Notes under the pieces: generated by a model
Seen by the model: only the letters and a program-made list of their open reading frames with translations
What the model was told of the DNA's origin: nothing
Database searches by the model: none
Position numbers and translations under genes: made by a program
Origin: Phoronis australis
Taxonomy: Eukaryota; Phoronida; Phoronidae
DNA: 64,000 bases
Assembly (NCBI GenBank): GCA_002633005.1
Contig: NMRA01000056.1
Coordinates: 878,027 to 942,026, forward strand
Direction: 5' to 3'
Shown: positions 24,701 to 32,619 of the stretch, piece after piece
How positions within the stretch are numbered: position 1 is the stretch's first letter
Layout of the letters: the number at the start of each line of letters is the position of its first letter

Positions 24701-27700
24701 ACTGACTCACAAACACGGGAACGGACTCACAAAACACAATCCACGCACCCAAATACACGGGGCACGGACTCATATTCACGAAGAAACACGGTTAACGGAC
24801 CGCCAAACACGGGTCACGGACTCATCGGCTTCCTGGGTCAGCTGACATCTTCATTTTGTCCGTAAACCGTGTTTCGCGGTCCGTTACCCGTGTTTCTTCG
24901 TGAATATGAGTCCGTGTCCCGTGTATTTGGGTGCGTGTTTCGTGAGTCCGTTCCCGTGTTTGTGAGTCAGTGGATGGTGTTTGCAGGTCCGTGAGTCGTG
25001 TTTATGAGTCCGTTGACCGTGTAGTTTAGGTACCTTGGCTTTGCTCAAGCTCATGTTACATATATTTTTATATTAATAACTTTTCCTCGTGAAGGTAGTG
25101 ATCTCAGCAGTTATATATGGTGTTTTGTTAAGTAGTAGAACCTTGTACTGCTATTACACAAATTTTGAAGGTTCCTATGTTGTAGTTAAGACCCACTGTA
25201 AATATTTTGCTCACCATGTGAGTTATTGTTTACATTGAGGGATTCATACCCATGGATGATATCAGGGATTGCATGTAACACTATTTGGGAGTGTATATTT
25301 GTTACATGTTCATTGTATAAAGTGTATTGTTCATATTGCAGAGTTTATAATTGTTAGTTTCAAAGATCTCGGTAGGTTATCTCAACAGTACTTAACCGTG
25401 CAAGTTTTGCTCATCCTATGAAGTGTAATATTTATACTGAAGAGTTTATTATTGCTAGTGCCTGTGTCCCTTATTGCTTTTCCCATAGTATGAACAACTA
25501 GTCATTTTAACGTTTGAAATTCTCATGTACAATATATTTTACACTATTCGGAAATCATCATTGCAAAAGCACTAAGCTGAAGAGTGGCCTACTTGTTATT
25601 TGGAATGCACACAATGCATTGTCAGAGGTGATCGTATGCCGCTGGGTTTTTGTTTTCTTACTCTTTGTGAACACAGTGCCTGTAACTCGCATTTATTCCT
25701 AAGTTTATGCAATCATTTTGAATTACAAAACATGAAACCCGGGGAACCGGTGGGGCAGTTAAATTTGGACATCGTCAATATAAATGTGACATTTGAAGTA
25801 GTAGCCCGTTATAGGGGGCCACGACCAAAAATATGGGTACACTTCACATGTCTAACCACAAAAAACAAGTGAAAGAGTTACTTGTTCAGGCAAGCGACGC
25901 GTTGCGCGGTTTGGTTGTTTTTTTCCGTTTTAGGTGGCGAGAGGCCCTTTTTTCTTTGACGATTTCGCCGAGGTATGTTTCACAAAATCGTACTGTAAGT
26001 CATTTTTTCTGTGCCTGTTAATTTAGGTACACAGCACCTGAAAAAAATGGTTAAATCACGTCATTTTAAATCTCCATGTCGCTCCGTTATGGCCACTTCG
26101 ACTTGGATGGATTTTGGCTCCTTCAAACACTCCACCATGCTCTATTTTTGAAGTTCGTTAACGAAAACGAGTACCAAGATTTTAAGGTTCGTGCCCTCCC
26201 CCTCGAGTTTTAGTTGGCAATTTTGACATGAAGATGATGGTGATATTTTTGCGTTCCATGACGAGAATTCCATTAAGTCAAGTTTTACCTAATTCAGCTT
26301 TTTATTCATTTTTATACCGTGTATGGTCGCTGGCAAAATATGATACCATCAAGATTTTATGTTTCCAAACTGGGTTTTTGGCCATAACAGTTATAGGAAT
26401 CTGATTATGAGCGCGCAAGGGAAAACGAACATATTTGCGACGTTTCGTTTACTCAAAATTAATGAGCCTAAACGTCAGAAAATATTTGTTTTTTCTTTCT
26501 CGTTTATTATGATTTTCAATGGTTTCAGTTACTCAGTTTCGGCAAGGTCGTCGCTTTCTCGCAAAACTACCGATTGGATGATCAACTACGCATTTATTTG
26601 CTCTCTGTTTTAACGTTGATCATCGTCAATACACCTCTCAAAATCGCGCATCGTCTTTGCGCAAACTACATTGAGATTTAAATCTCCCGAAAAAAGTTGA
26701 CGATCGGATAGTGTTTAAAAGTTTAATTCTAAATTTCTCCAGTTAGTGCACCAATGAAGTAAACGAAAGTAGTTCTGCTTGTAGCGTCAGCTGTTGGTAT
26801 CATTATCTCGATTTATGACCCACAACGCGTGACTGGACAAAGCCTTTTCAAATTAGTGTAGATAAGCCGGTGGAGCGTGAGACCCGTGAGGTCCCAATCG
26901 AGTCCTCACGACAACTCCACGTTTTGCACCCCGCGCCAATCTCGACTTAGTCAAGAGCTTAGGCTACGAAGACTTCACGGGTCGGATCGTATAGGTTTCA
27001 CAGGCTATCAGTTGGAACCGGAATACACTTATCAAGAAATAGTAGTGAGGTGCCGTGAACATTCACAAGCAACGGAACGTATGTATAGTTCTTTGGTAAG
27101 CCGGAATTCGTCAGAGAAATCACTGCGACGAAATGCCGGCCACAGACACGGAGATGTTTTACGGCCTCATACTTGCTATTAACAGCCTACCTTTCATTCT
27201 TCACTACCGCGAGCCACTTCCTAAGCATTTCGGGCTCTCGAGGAAGTCGAAAAAACGATACACCCGCTTTCTTCGCAGCTTCATAGTTCGGACAAGCAGG
27301 AACGATGCACCACAATGTAGCGGCATTCACTCTACAGACGAACCACTGACGTCGCTGCGTCGTTTCTCACCTTCCTCACAGGTTAGCGCGACGCCTCTCG
27401 GCGAGGTGAGGTCGACCGTATAAGAGACGATGTGGATATAGACCGATTAAGACGGTAAAAAAGAATAATAAAATCGGGTGACATTCTCTTTTAACGAGTG
27501 GCTGTGTTGGACGTCTTATTGATAATGCCTTTAGTTGAACCAAGGCATTGTGGGTAATGAAAACTTGATCAGTACATTAGCACTATGGTTTGCCGACGAA
27601 CTGCTGTTTTTATAAATTTCATGTTTATAGGTTCGATTGAAAGGGTTCAAGCCATTTTGACCAAAGCCTTTAAAAAGATATCAATCCCCTTTAAAAACCT

Positions 27701-28618
27701 ACTAATGATAAAACGTCTAAACGTTCAAATGCAGTGTTTGGACCTCAATTTTCACAATTTGTCCTATCACTAACACTTTGTTGTTTTGGCCACAGAAATG
27801 CTTTTGATCAGCGCTGAAGTCGTATTAGAATCTGAATGCAATGCGTAGTATTCTCACGCCTACACCAAATATGAGTGTAATTGAGGATACAATTTCAAAC
27901 CTCTAGATGCACCGAGTTAAAATGATGTAAGACACCAAGGACTGAACAGAAACAAAAGAATAGTCGTCAGAAAATCTCGAGTAACTCGAAAACGGCAAGT
28001 CGCTCCATGAAAAGAATGGTTAAACTTAGGCATCTATTGGCGAGATCTATTCACATACTAGTGAGTTTCAGAAATATCCGACCAAGCACCTAAGAGCTAA
28101 TAAATAAAAGGTGGCCACGAGAGTGCGGATTTTGTTCGATTTCAGGAAAAATGATAAGCCCCAAATTGTAGAAGAGACACGAGTTATGTGAACATTTCAA
28201 GTCAATCGAACAAGAAATGTGCGCAGAACCAAACAAAAAACTAAAAAAATAATCCTGACACAATAACACATTTGCGAAAATTTGCGCCAAGAAAAAGCTC
28301 CACCATAAGGCAACACAATTCAATTTATGTCGTCAAGTGAAAAATAAACACAAACTTCTTAACACACCAACATGCTTGGCCGGCAAAATTTCATTGCAGC
28401 AGTTCATTTAAAGGAACACAAATGTCTCGATAGAGCAACATGCCAGCCAAAATTTCGTTTCCCTCAAGTAAAACCTTCTGGGCAGAGTAAAACAAAATTC
28501 CTCCATCAAGTAAATATTTTAAGGCGGGGGAACATACCCGCCAAGTAATGAATGTGTACGTACCCGCGTTGTATAACGTTGTTCTTTCATCGTAGTCTTG
28601 GTCGTCTTGGCTCGCCAT
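6610..28618 (-). CDS. AAAP-family amino acid transporter, gene A (8 exons)
   Basis: The spliced CDS joins 28564-28618, 22239-22432, 20806-21004, 19263-19398, 13358-13505, 8579-8838, 7900-8099 and 6610-6767 on the minus strand: 1350 nt, 449 aa, in frame throughout with GT-AG junctions. The N-terminus (1-47) is acidic and cytosolic-looking. TM1 (about 48-68) carries the family signature FGVGLLQLPW. Further hydrophobic segments lie near 84-104, 121-144, 168-186, 196-214, 229-250, 267-290, 302-330, 345-365, 370-395 and 418-440, giving the 11-TM layout of AAAP transporters (Pfam Aa_trans; SLC32/36/38 in animals). Family members move neutral or other amino acids across plasma, lysosomal or vesicular membranes, coupled to protons or sodium. 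Substrate and membrane cannot be read from sequence. Compared with gene B, TM1 is changed from GLLELPWAY to GLLQLPWTF. No stop or frameshift is present, so it looks functional. Confidence 0.92.
7270..7676. mobile_element. Tc1/mariner-type MITE 'R', copy 1
   Basis: A 407-bp insertion in gene A intron 7 is flanked by TA on both sides. Gene B has the uninterrupted sequence near 38850. The ends are imperfect inverted repeats: CCATGAAAAGTACGTTGAC on the left and CCAAAAATTGTCCGGTGAC in reverse complement on the right. Relatives lie at 14038-14475, 15868-16167 and 31576-31949, and a fragment near 63247-63295. The interior contains a leader-like open frame that ends in GAG/GTAA, but that frame is not preserved in other copies. 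Confidence 0.7.
7900..8099 (-). CDS. Gene A exon 7 (TM9-TM10)
   Basis: Residues 331-398. Acceptor ttacag, donor gtaagt. A hydrophilic loop (DVWSMTPDEGARSERK) is followed by two hydrophobic spans ending AFFFSCIFPG. It is the same length as its gene B partner. Confidence 0.93.
8579..8838 (-). CDS. Gene A exon 6 (TM6-TM8)
   Basis: Residues 245-331, the longest exon. Acceptor ttctag, donor gtagga. It holds CHLEITTIFAAMSERN, which corresponds to the conserved His-containing segment of the family, then GFAKTTAATILIC (TM7) and a long hydrophobic stretch (TM8). Positions 8695-8823 are identical base for base to gene B. Confidence 0.94.
9046..9112. mobile_element. 67-bp palindromic mini-element
   Basis: It starts CATGGGCGCCGCACC and ends GTGCTGCGCCGTCCATG, so the ends form a GC-rich inverted repeat. 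It sits between two AGCT copies in gene A intron 5. The gene B equivalent near 42064 has one AGCT and no insert. A diverged dimer of the same element is at 36391-36540. Confidence 0.65.
9685..12345 (+). mobile_element. L1-like non-LTR retrotransposon, ORF2 relic
   Basis: An insertion antisense to gene A in intron 5, absent from gene B. It begins within the region just before the reverse transcriptase (KNEKSPGSDSFTMEF). RT blocks then follow in order: GFIKGRF, LIDFEKAFDSVSW, RQGDPLSPYIFIL and the catalytic box QYADDT at about 10518, then LKINYSK. Later frames carry FKFIWDGKP and a C-terminal zinc-knuckle-like CTFCKYFPETLEHLFFEC near 11790. Frameshifts (about 9950 and 10700) and stops (10078, 10645) break it. 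It ends with an AATAAA and an A-run near 12343. It lacks ORF1 and the endonuclease, so it is 5'-truncated and dead. Confidence 0.88.
10138..10647 (+). pseudogene. Longest intact RT frame of the L1-like relic
   Basis: A 169-codon open frame covers the fingers and palm of the reverse transcriptase, including the FEKAFDSV aspartate block and the YADD catalytic pair. It is bounded upstream by an in-frame TAA at 10078 and downstream by a TGA, so it is a fragment of a formerly longer ORF2 rather than a gene. Confidence 0.85.
12359..12562 (+). pseudogene. Unrecognised reading frame, possible TE exon 1
   Basis: An open frame of 67 codons follows directly after the L1-like tail and ends in TGA. It reads DAFRFPDIGNEFVQQT, then a helical stretch MDMTHLMALNRFIRH, with protein-like composition. 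The first ATG is near 12427. I do not recognise the family. It lies in A-specific sequence between the L1-like tail and the point near 13068 where similarity to gene B resumes, so it is more likely part of another insertion than a host exon. Confidence 0.35.
12675..12962 (+). pseudogene. Unrecognised acidic reading frame, possible TE exon 2
   Basis: A 95-codon open frame has no internal ATG start and is preceded by a plausible acceptor (TTGCAAAG). It is strongly acidic (EDEEDFEQELDNY, EESDNEFDF), then reads LRPYKLDPLAREML, and ends in TAG. With the 12359-12562 frame it could form two exons of one gene split by a 112-bp intron. The acidic region followed by a PY-x-x-x-P motif resembles unclassified transposon-associated proteins, but this is a weak resemblance. 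Confidence 0.35.
13358..13505 (-). CDS. Gene A exon 5 (TM5-TM6)
   Basis: Residues 195-244. Acceptor ttccag, donor gtaaga, phase 0 end. It encodes GFIGMIYIVGLIVV (TM5), a loop with two possible N-glycosylation-like Asn positions (FNTNATW), and the start of TM6. It was found by translating the minus strand; the frame is open although no start codon lies in it. Confidence 0.9.
14038..14475. mobile_element. MITE 'R', copy 2
   Basis: Left end GGAAAGAATTCTACATCCAC, right end in reverse complement CCAAGAATTGTACAATCAC, with the internal CGAGATTGGG and TTTTGAGGTAAGCC blocks of copies 1 and 4. The local duplication at 14181 starts inside this copy, so the MITE is older than the duplication. Confidence 0.65.
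14181..15866 (+). repeat. Long direct repeat, segment 1
   Basis: Begins AGACTGAGACCATCG and ends GTAGGAATTGT immediately before an N. Segment 2 (15868-18175) repeats it in the same order. Segment 1 lacks the 16556-17137 part. A purine-rich A-run (about 14611-14630) and an internal 155-180 bp tandem triplet are included. It lies in gene A intron 4, with no counterpart in gene B. Confidence 0.88.
15185..15640 (+). repeat. Tandem triplet of 155-180 bp units
   Basis: Units start TCAGTTTGCGTTCTTTCC or TCAGATTACACTCTTTCC at about 15185, 15340 and 15520. Each continues with AATCGTCATGA and GTAAAGAATYGTTATC. The middle unit carries extra sequence with an ACACAGACGTTCTC block. The same array is in segment 2 at about 17494-17950. 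Confidence 0.75.
15868..18175 (+). repeat. Long direct repeat, segment 2
   Basis: It repeats segment 1 with scattered substitutions and contains an extra 582 bp (16556-17137) that starts with a CAGGGGC MITE. It begins inside the third MITE 'R' copy (15868-16167). The single N at 15867 is exactly at the junction with segment 1. Confidence 0.88.
16556..16687. mobile_element. MITE with CAGGGGCRGATCC ends, copy 1
   Basis: Left end CAGGGGCAGATCCAGGG, right end CTAAATCCGCCACTG, which reads CAGTGGCGGATTTAG in reverse complement. It is absent at the matching point of segment 1 (about 14863). A second copy is at 18693-18848. Confidence 0.65.
18693..18848. mobile_element. MITE with CAGGGGCGGATCC ends, copy 2
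   Basis: Left end CAGGGGCGGATCCATG, right end CTAAATCCGCCACTG, about 156 bp, with a G-run in the right half. The shared ends and interior (GGCGGGGCAG, ACCCCGA, GGGAGAA) place it in the same family as 16556-16687. Confidence 0.65.
19263..19398 (-). CDS. Gene A exon 4 (TM4)
   Basis: Residues 150-195. The acceptor tttcag and donor gtaaga are conserved in gene B. It encodes the KEFVTTWYGNQK loop and TM4. A fold-back element ends about 50 bp upstream of the acceptor in gene orientation, and the pyrimidine tract is weak. Confidence 0.9.
19449..20305. mobile_element. Fold-back element with TTAA ends, Kolobok-like candidate
   Basis: It has two inverted arms of about 285 bp (19449-19731 and 20015-20305). 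Both outer ends read TTAAAGGCGAAGGCAACC, so TTAA is the likely target duplication, as in Kolobok and piggyBac elements. The purine-starting terminus AGGCG fits Kolobok better. At the inner end each arm carries ATGCCACRCTGTTG, readable as MP-H/R-CC, which would suit the start of a THAP-like ORF. The unique centre encodes a Ser-rich frame with no known domain. It lies in gene A intron 3 and is missing from gene B. An N at 19732 marks the inner edge of the left arm. Confidence 0.6.
20373..20627 (+). pseudogene. Terminal-exon-like ORF, unrecognised
   Basis: An 84-codon open frame follows a CATACAG acceptor-like site and ends in TAA. It has a charged coiled-coil-like part (ENRNLKDSLQLKMEHKHVL) and then KAMRLHTGKCVFTDELEAV and RPRLNGSLIGLFTDTV. 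The composition is clearly protein-like. It is followed at 20660-20762 by a partial copy of the arm of the adjacent fold-back element, so it may be the 3' coding end of the autonomous parent of that family. No start codon is near, and gene B lacks it. Confidence 0.45.
20660..20762. repeat. Partial third copy of the fold-back arm
   Basis: Sequence with CACTTCCGGAATAG and TAATTAATCAAATTA matches the CGCTTCCGGAGTAG and TAATTAATTAAATTA parts of the right arm at about 20170-20208. It breaks off where sequence shared with gene B resumes, next to exon 3. Confidence 0.55.
20806..21004 (-). CDS. Gene A exon 3 (TM2-TM3)
   Basis: Residues 84-150. Acceptor ttgcag, donor gtgagt, phase 1 end. Two hydrophobic spans flank a short loop with SYQEAAFLILG. 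It is nearly collinear with gene B 49500-49698. Confidence 0.92.
22239..22432 (-). CDS. Gene A exon 2 (TM1)
   Basis: Residues 19-83. Acceptor tttag, donor gtaagt. It contains the charged linker and TM1 with NCCFGVGLLQLPW, ending ASTVHY in phase 0. Confidence 0.92.
22433..24614. other. Gene A intron 1, 3' half
   Basis: Up to about 22640 this is collinear with gene B intron 1 (to about 51830). From there it is unique A-specific DNA, T-rich on the plus strand, with no coding or repeat structure that I can support. Confidence 0.5.
24615..25037. repeat. 423-bp hairpin with arms of about 21-nt tandem units
   Basis: Left arm 24615-24820 and right arm 24859-25037 are inverted copies around a 38-nt loop. 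Outer ends are CAAGGTACCTAAACTACACGG and its complement. The arms consist of nine diverged units of mostly 21 nt, each starting CAC with an ACGGACTCA core and an AAA end. Units within an arm differ, but each matches its opposite partner. The left arm is 27 nt longer, mainly from one extra unit. The loop contains the perfect palindrome GTCAGCTGAC. It lies in intron 1 of gene A, so pre-mRNA would contain it. I see no copy at the gene B locus. Confidence 0.9.
25038..26870. other. Gene A intron 1, unassigned
   Basis: A-specific DNA with no supported gene. A short frame at 25600-25870 and a T-rich stretch near 25918-25932 are the only features. No inverted or tandem repeats of note were seen. Confidence 0.4.
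26877..27182 (+). pseudogene. Possible relic of a P2X7-like cysteine-domain ORF
   Basis: One frame reads FTGYQLEPEYTYQEI at about 26997. After a frame change, RNHCDEMPATDTEMF appears at about 27115. The order (Y-x-x-E-P-x-Y-T, then C-x-x-M-P-T-x-x-E) resembles proteins annotated P2X purinoceptor 7-like in invertebrates, which often sit in transposons. The expected C-C pair after the Glu is replaced by Tyr-Gly and the frame is broken. The resemblance is from memory of the motif and unproven. Confidence 0.25.
27495..27950. other. Intron 1 block shared by genes A and B
   Basis: Sequence from TGTTGGACGTCTTATTG through AACTTGATCAGT, GGGTTCAAG and GGCCACAGAAAT is kept at about 52424-52880 in gene B. 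It aligns the two first introns and shows that B gained about 10 kb just 5' of it in gene orientation. It is noncoding duplicated intron as far as I can tell. Confidence 0.65.
28564..28618 (-). CDS. Gene A exon 1 (start)
   Basis: Encodes MASQDDQDYDERTTLYNA plus the first base of Gly19. The donor is gtacgt, phase 1. The ATG at 28618 has A at -3 and G at +4 and is preceded in frame by a TGA, with no upstream ATG between. The equivalent gene B exon starts at the same place, which fixes the start. Confidence 0.85.
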
Positions 28619-28725
28619 ATTAGCAACGAATAAAGAACTGTCGTTCTTAACGATCCCAGAAATCACGTTTCACCTGAGTAGAAACAAATGGAGACCAATT
28701 CTAACGCGGAGAGGGATTTAAACCG
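28619..28725 (-). promoter_or_regulatory. Conserved 5' flank / 5' UTR of gene A
   Basis: About 105 bp upstream of the ATG are collinear with gene B 63891-63998: GTTGCTAATATG, GATCGTTAAGAAC, TTAGAATTGRTCTC and TTTAAAYC blocks. No TATA box at a standard distance stands out. The conservation suggests a shared 5' UTR or proximal promoter. Confidence 0.5.
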
Positions 28726-30080
28726 AAGGTTCGTTTCGTGAATGAACGCGAGGTTATAACCATATTTAGATATATCCCGTCACCATTCTATCTTCACACT
28801 ACTCGAATGATGCGTTCTTATCATTTGGCATAAGAGTCGTTGGGTTCTTTTTTACTCCTTTGAAAAAGTCTCTAATGTCATTCTCCGCTAGCCTACGTCT
28901 TGGTGAATTTGTGAGTGTCTCGACTCGAGCATGGAATTTTCGAGGAGACTCTGGGTGATTATTTGAAACTCAGCGGACAGAATACTGCCTTCAAAATGTA
29001 GACTTCGACGTCTGTTTCCGCTTCTGCCAGATTAAGACCTGTCGTTTCTAAATCAACCAATGACATTCAAAACAAGTACAAACAAGCCAAGGCCATAAGT
29101 TAACTGCTGACATCTTTTCAAAAATCACGACATCAACTTACGGTACTACTGAGCGACAAGACGGCGTCGAGAGCAAGTCACGTGTGTGGAAAATATTGAT
29201 ATTTTTGCATATACCACCGATTTCTTTCATTAAATGACTTTTCCTGTTTTGGTTCTGAATTGGTACTGTATCTTGGCTCATTCAGGTCTTGCAACTACCA
29301 CAGCTGGGCACGACGGACGCCTGGATAGAGATCACGTCAATATGCACTCACATGTAAATATGTGGGCGCATGGACATTGATTTTTACGGGGAGCCAAGGA
29401 GTATATACAACAAAGAATTGAAAATCCATCTTTGAACTGAAGAGGAGGCTTGAGATTCAAACCTATCACACGCCTGGGAAAAGATTCTGACTAAAGTTTC
29501 CTGTCTATTTTCTCAACTCCGACCGAATCCTTTTGATCTTTCCCACTCGTGTTGGACATCTCCACTGCCAAAAGCTGCCAAAAGGTGTGCCTCATAAGTA
29601 CCGACGAGAATTTGCATGGTTTTGTTAGTGCTAGCAAACTCAAGTATTTTACCCCTATAATGGTAATTTCTTATGATTTATGACCATTTAACAGTATCTG
29701 TGAAATGGTCATAAATCTGTGAAAACATTACTGACGGACCTTCAGCTGTTTTTGAGCTGACGTATTGGCTAAGTTAACCTGCAAACACTGAAAGGAATTT
29801 ACGACTACAGCAATGAAGGTATCGCACCTAAGACTCTGAATTGTAAGACAGACTGAGAGCATTTGTAGTGTTAAGGCCAAAGTAAAATGAAACAGTTTGT
29901 GGCCTTCATTTCTATCTCAAGAAAAAGAAAAAATATATTCAAAATATAATATGTGTGATGTTTTTTTAACAAACAGAATCGAGACATACAGCTGTTCAAG
30001 CCAGGGCATCACGTCACTCTCTGAAACATTGTGTAGTCCATCTGAGACTAGAGTGACCTACATAAAATGTAATGATAATT
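28726..30080. other. Intergenic, nothing supported
   Basis: No open frame with recognisable content and no strong repeat. The paralog comparison cannot be used because gene B reaches the window edge here. Confidence 0.4.
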
Positions 30081-30083
30081 TAA

Positions 30084-30115
<32 letters not shown>

Positions 30116-30140
30116 AATAATAATAATAATAATAATAATT
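30084..30140. repeat. Compound microsatellite (ATG)n(ATA)n
   Basis: About nine ATG units pass into about nine AAT units without interruption. It lies 3' of the CR1-like relic on the minus strand and could derive from that element's tail. Confidence 0.95.
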
Positions 30141-30210
30141 TGTTATAAAAGATATTCAAAAACAGGCTTTAGCCACAGACTAATATATAGCATTGTCCTT
30201 TCACAGCAAT

Positions 30211-30268
30211 GAATTAAATTAAATTAGTTAAGTTAAATTAAATTAAGTTAAATGAAATTAAAATGAAC
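30211..30268. repeat. AATTAAATTA-type simple repeat
   Basis: Imperfect pentamer/decamer array of AATTA and AAGTTA units. Confidence 0.8.
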
Positions 30269-30520
30269 ATTATTAAGATGAATATTTACAAATTAAACAT
30301 GCAAATTGAATTGAAAAAATAAATAAAATCAAATAAAACTGCTATATGATATATACAATGAGTTTTAGATAGGAATGATGAGGGAAAACGAAGGGAGGTA
30401 CAGCTCTGATGACCACACGCACAAGTAACTGATGAGTTTGTGCCGGAAATCATCATTACCATCCGCCCCCTTTAGTCCAATTGGCAAGTCCACTGTCGAA
30501 TGACTTGAATAAAAAACAAC

Positions 30521-30823
30521 TCAGAGAATAACAAAGTTCTGTGTCTGTGGACAGCAAAATTGTTTGAGAAAGAGGATCAGTCTGCTCCTGATTTGGTGGC
30601 TTTTTCGAACGAGTAATATGTTACTAGATAAATAAGGTGGTACATTATTGTGAAAACATTCATGCACCATGGACAAACGCCTGTATATAAAATATTTGTC
30701 AACAGGCATCCATCCCAGTCTGTTAAACATATGAGTCGATGGTGTGTCAAAAGGCAAACCGAGAATAACTGTGGTCGCCTGCTTCAGAGCTTCAGTCGAC
30801 AAGAAACCAAATTTACAATGCAT
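30521..30823 (-). pseudogene. CR1/jockey-like LINE, C-terminal RT relic
   Basis: The 100-codon minus frame reads LGLPFDTPSTHMFNRLGWMP, then KYFIYRRLSMVHECFHNNVPPYLSS and SHQIRSR (positions written separately). This is the pattern DTPs-x-x-LF-x-x-LGW-x-P, R-x-x-Y, LVYK-like, P-x-YLS of the C-terminal region of CR1-type reverse transcriptase ORFs. Everything upstream of it is missing or unrecognisable. Confidence 0.7.
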
Positions 30824-31064
30824 CCTGACCGTACAGTACTACAATAAAACCAACAGCTGCAACAATACATAAAACATACATGCATCCATACATACACGTT
30901 ATTTTATTTGTACTCACAGCAACAACAGCAGTGAACATTAGCCCACGGCTATTCGATGCAAAGCAAGAGTCATATATTTTACAATATTTGGAGAAGTCGA
31001 GACGCATAAGGAAAACAGAAACAATGCAAAGCAGGCCCGGAAACACAGACATTATTTTGACCAA

Positions 31065-31575
31065 ATATTCTTAAGTAACAACAGGCCAGTATAATTATTG
31101 TTATTAGAAAAGCATTGTTGATAAGGGGTTATTCGCCGTTAAAAACTCGTCAAGGATTTTTGATGACCATGTAAAATCTACATGTCTAACATGCTCAAAG
31201 TACGCGTACATTCACTGGTCGTGCAACTAATTTTAATTAGAACCTATAGTCGATTTGTGTGTGCCTTTAGTTTGTTTTATTGTGATCGATTACAGACGCT
31301 AATAGGTTATTGTTATGATAGCGGTTGGAGTACCTGGACCACGTGTCTCTCCATTACCAGAAGTAGAAGCCAGTGCAAATGAAAAAAAAAAATGTAATAA
31401 TGCCAATGAAATAAATTCGAAACTTACCAACTTACGGAGACGTGTAGAGTTTGACTGTCAGAAGATGAATGTGAAAAACCGAGCATCCCGCATCTAACCA
31501 ACACTTCAATCAAAATTAATGGCTTGTTGCGGACAGTTGCACGTTGGGCGGAGAAAACAATTTGAACGCGCTTGA
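31065..31575. other. Intergenic, short thrombospondin-like coincidence only
   Basis: No gene supported. A frame ending at 31382 contains GWSTWTTC, discussed among the findings. Otherwise unique sequence with an A-run at 31381. Confidence 0.35.
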
Positions 31576-31949
31576 CCATAAAGAAATCCTACGTTGACAC
31601 TTTCACCGGACGAGATTGGGCAACTGGATCGGTTTGCGTACCTCCGATTCTGCTGCTCTGATCAAAGGCACTGTGCAGTTATAGTTATTACATCGCCTCA
31701 GGCTGCTGGGTTTCGTTTTGAAAGCTTAAAATAGCATATTTGAATAGTTTGCAAAAAAGTACACTTAGTTAGGTTTTTGAATTTTAAAAATCGGGCAAGA
31801 AATGTGACTTTCACAACCTGAAACCTTTGTTGCCCTATTCTTGCTTCTCGTCAATTCTTCTGGGTGTGCAACACAGTTGGGCCAATTACCAAACCAGCAG
31901 GCAGCAGATGGATTTTGAGGTAAGCCAAGTGTCATTGCACAATTCTTGG
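31576..31949. mobile_element. MITE 'R', copy 4
   Basis: Left end CCATAAAGAAATCC...GTTGACAC, right end in reverse complement CCAAGAATTGTGC...TGACAC. It shares CGAGATTGGGCAACTGG, GATCAAAG and GGATTTTGAGGTAAGCC with copies 1 and 2. It is 374 bp long. Confidence 0.7.
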
Positions 31950-32619
31950 CAAACTTATTCGTATCATAACCATAAAGTAAAATTTGGCGCTAGGGGCAAC
32001 GCCCAAAATATATTATGGCGAGTATAATAGTAGTACCAATAAAGAAATTGTTATGGAAATATTTTCATAATAGTGTTCTCACCAAAATGCAAATGGTACA
32101 ACACAACGTAGAATAACGTAACACAACCTAGAATAACACACAAATGTCTTCTCACAGAGAATGCGCATATTTTCCAAGATATATCATTACATAGATTCGT
32201 AATTTACACTTACCTCTTCGTCTGCTAATGAGCAGGCACGGTCCAGATACCCCTGGCCACTATTATGCGCCATGTACGTTAAGGTAGAGGCATTTGAACT
32301 TAAAATCTTTCATCGATAATCATTCATAATGGTGCAATAAGCAACATCAAAGATATGGAGATGAGCTTTTTGGACATGCTGGGTATTGATTCGACCTCTT
32401 TCAGGTCATGAGAACAAACTATGCATCACAATTATAGCCACTCTATATCATTGCCATTGGTCTACTCAGCATCGACAGGAGAAACAGTATCCACTCGTAA
32501 AATTCTCTTTTCTACATCCGTAATTGATTATTCTATATAGTCAGTTAACACCAAACACGTCTGTGTACTCAGCATGTGACGTCCCTCATAAATTTGGATT
32601 ACACCATCTTCAACTAAAC

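Noticed and set aside
26877-27423. Two overlapping frames as a host gene
   Set aside because: They are in different frames with no splice sites that join them. A decayed transposon ORF is more likely.
28619-28666. N-terminal extension of gene A from a GTG codon
   Set aside because: GTG is not a usual start in animals. The ATG at 28618 has good context and lies at the same point as the gene B start.
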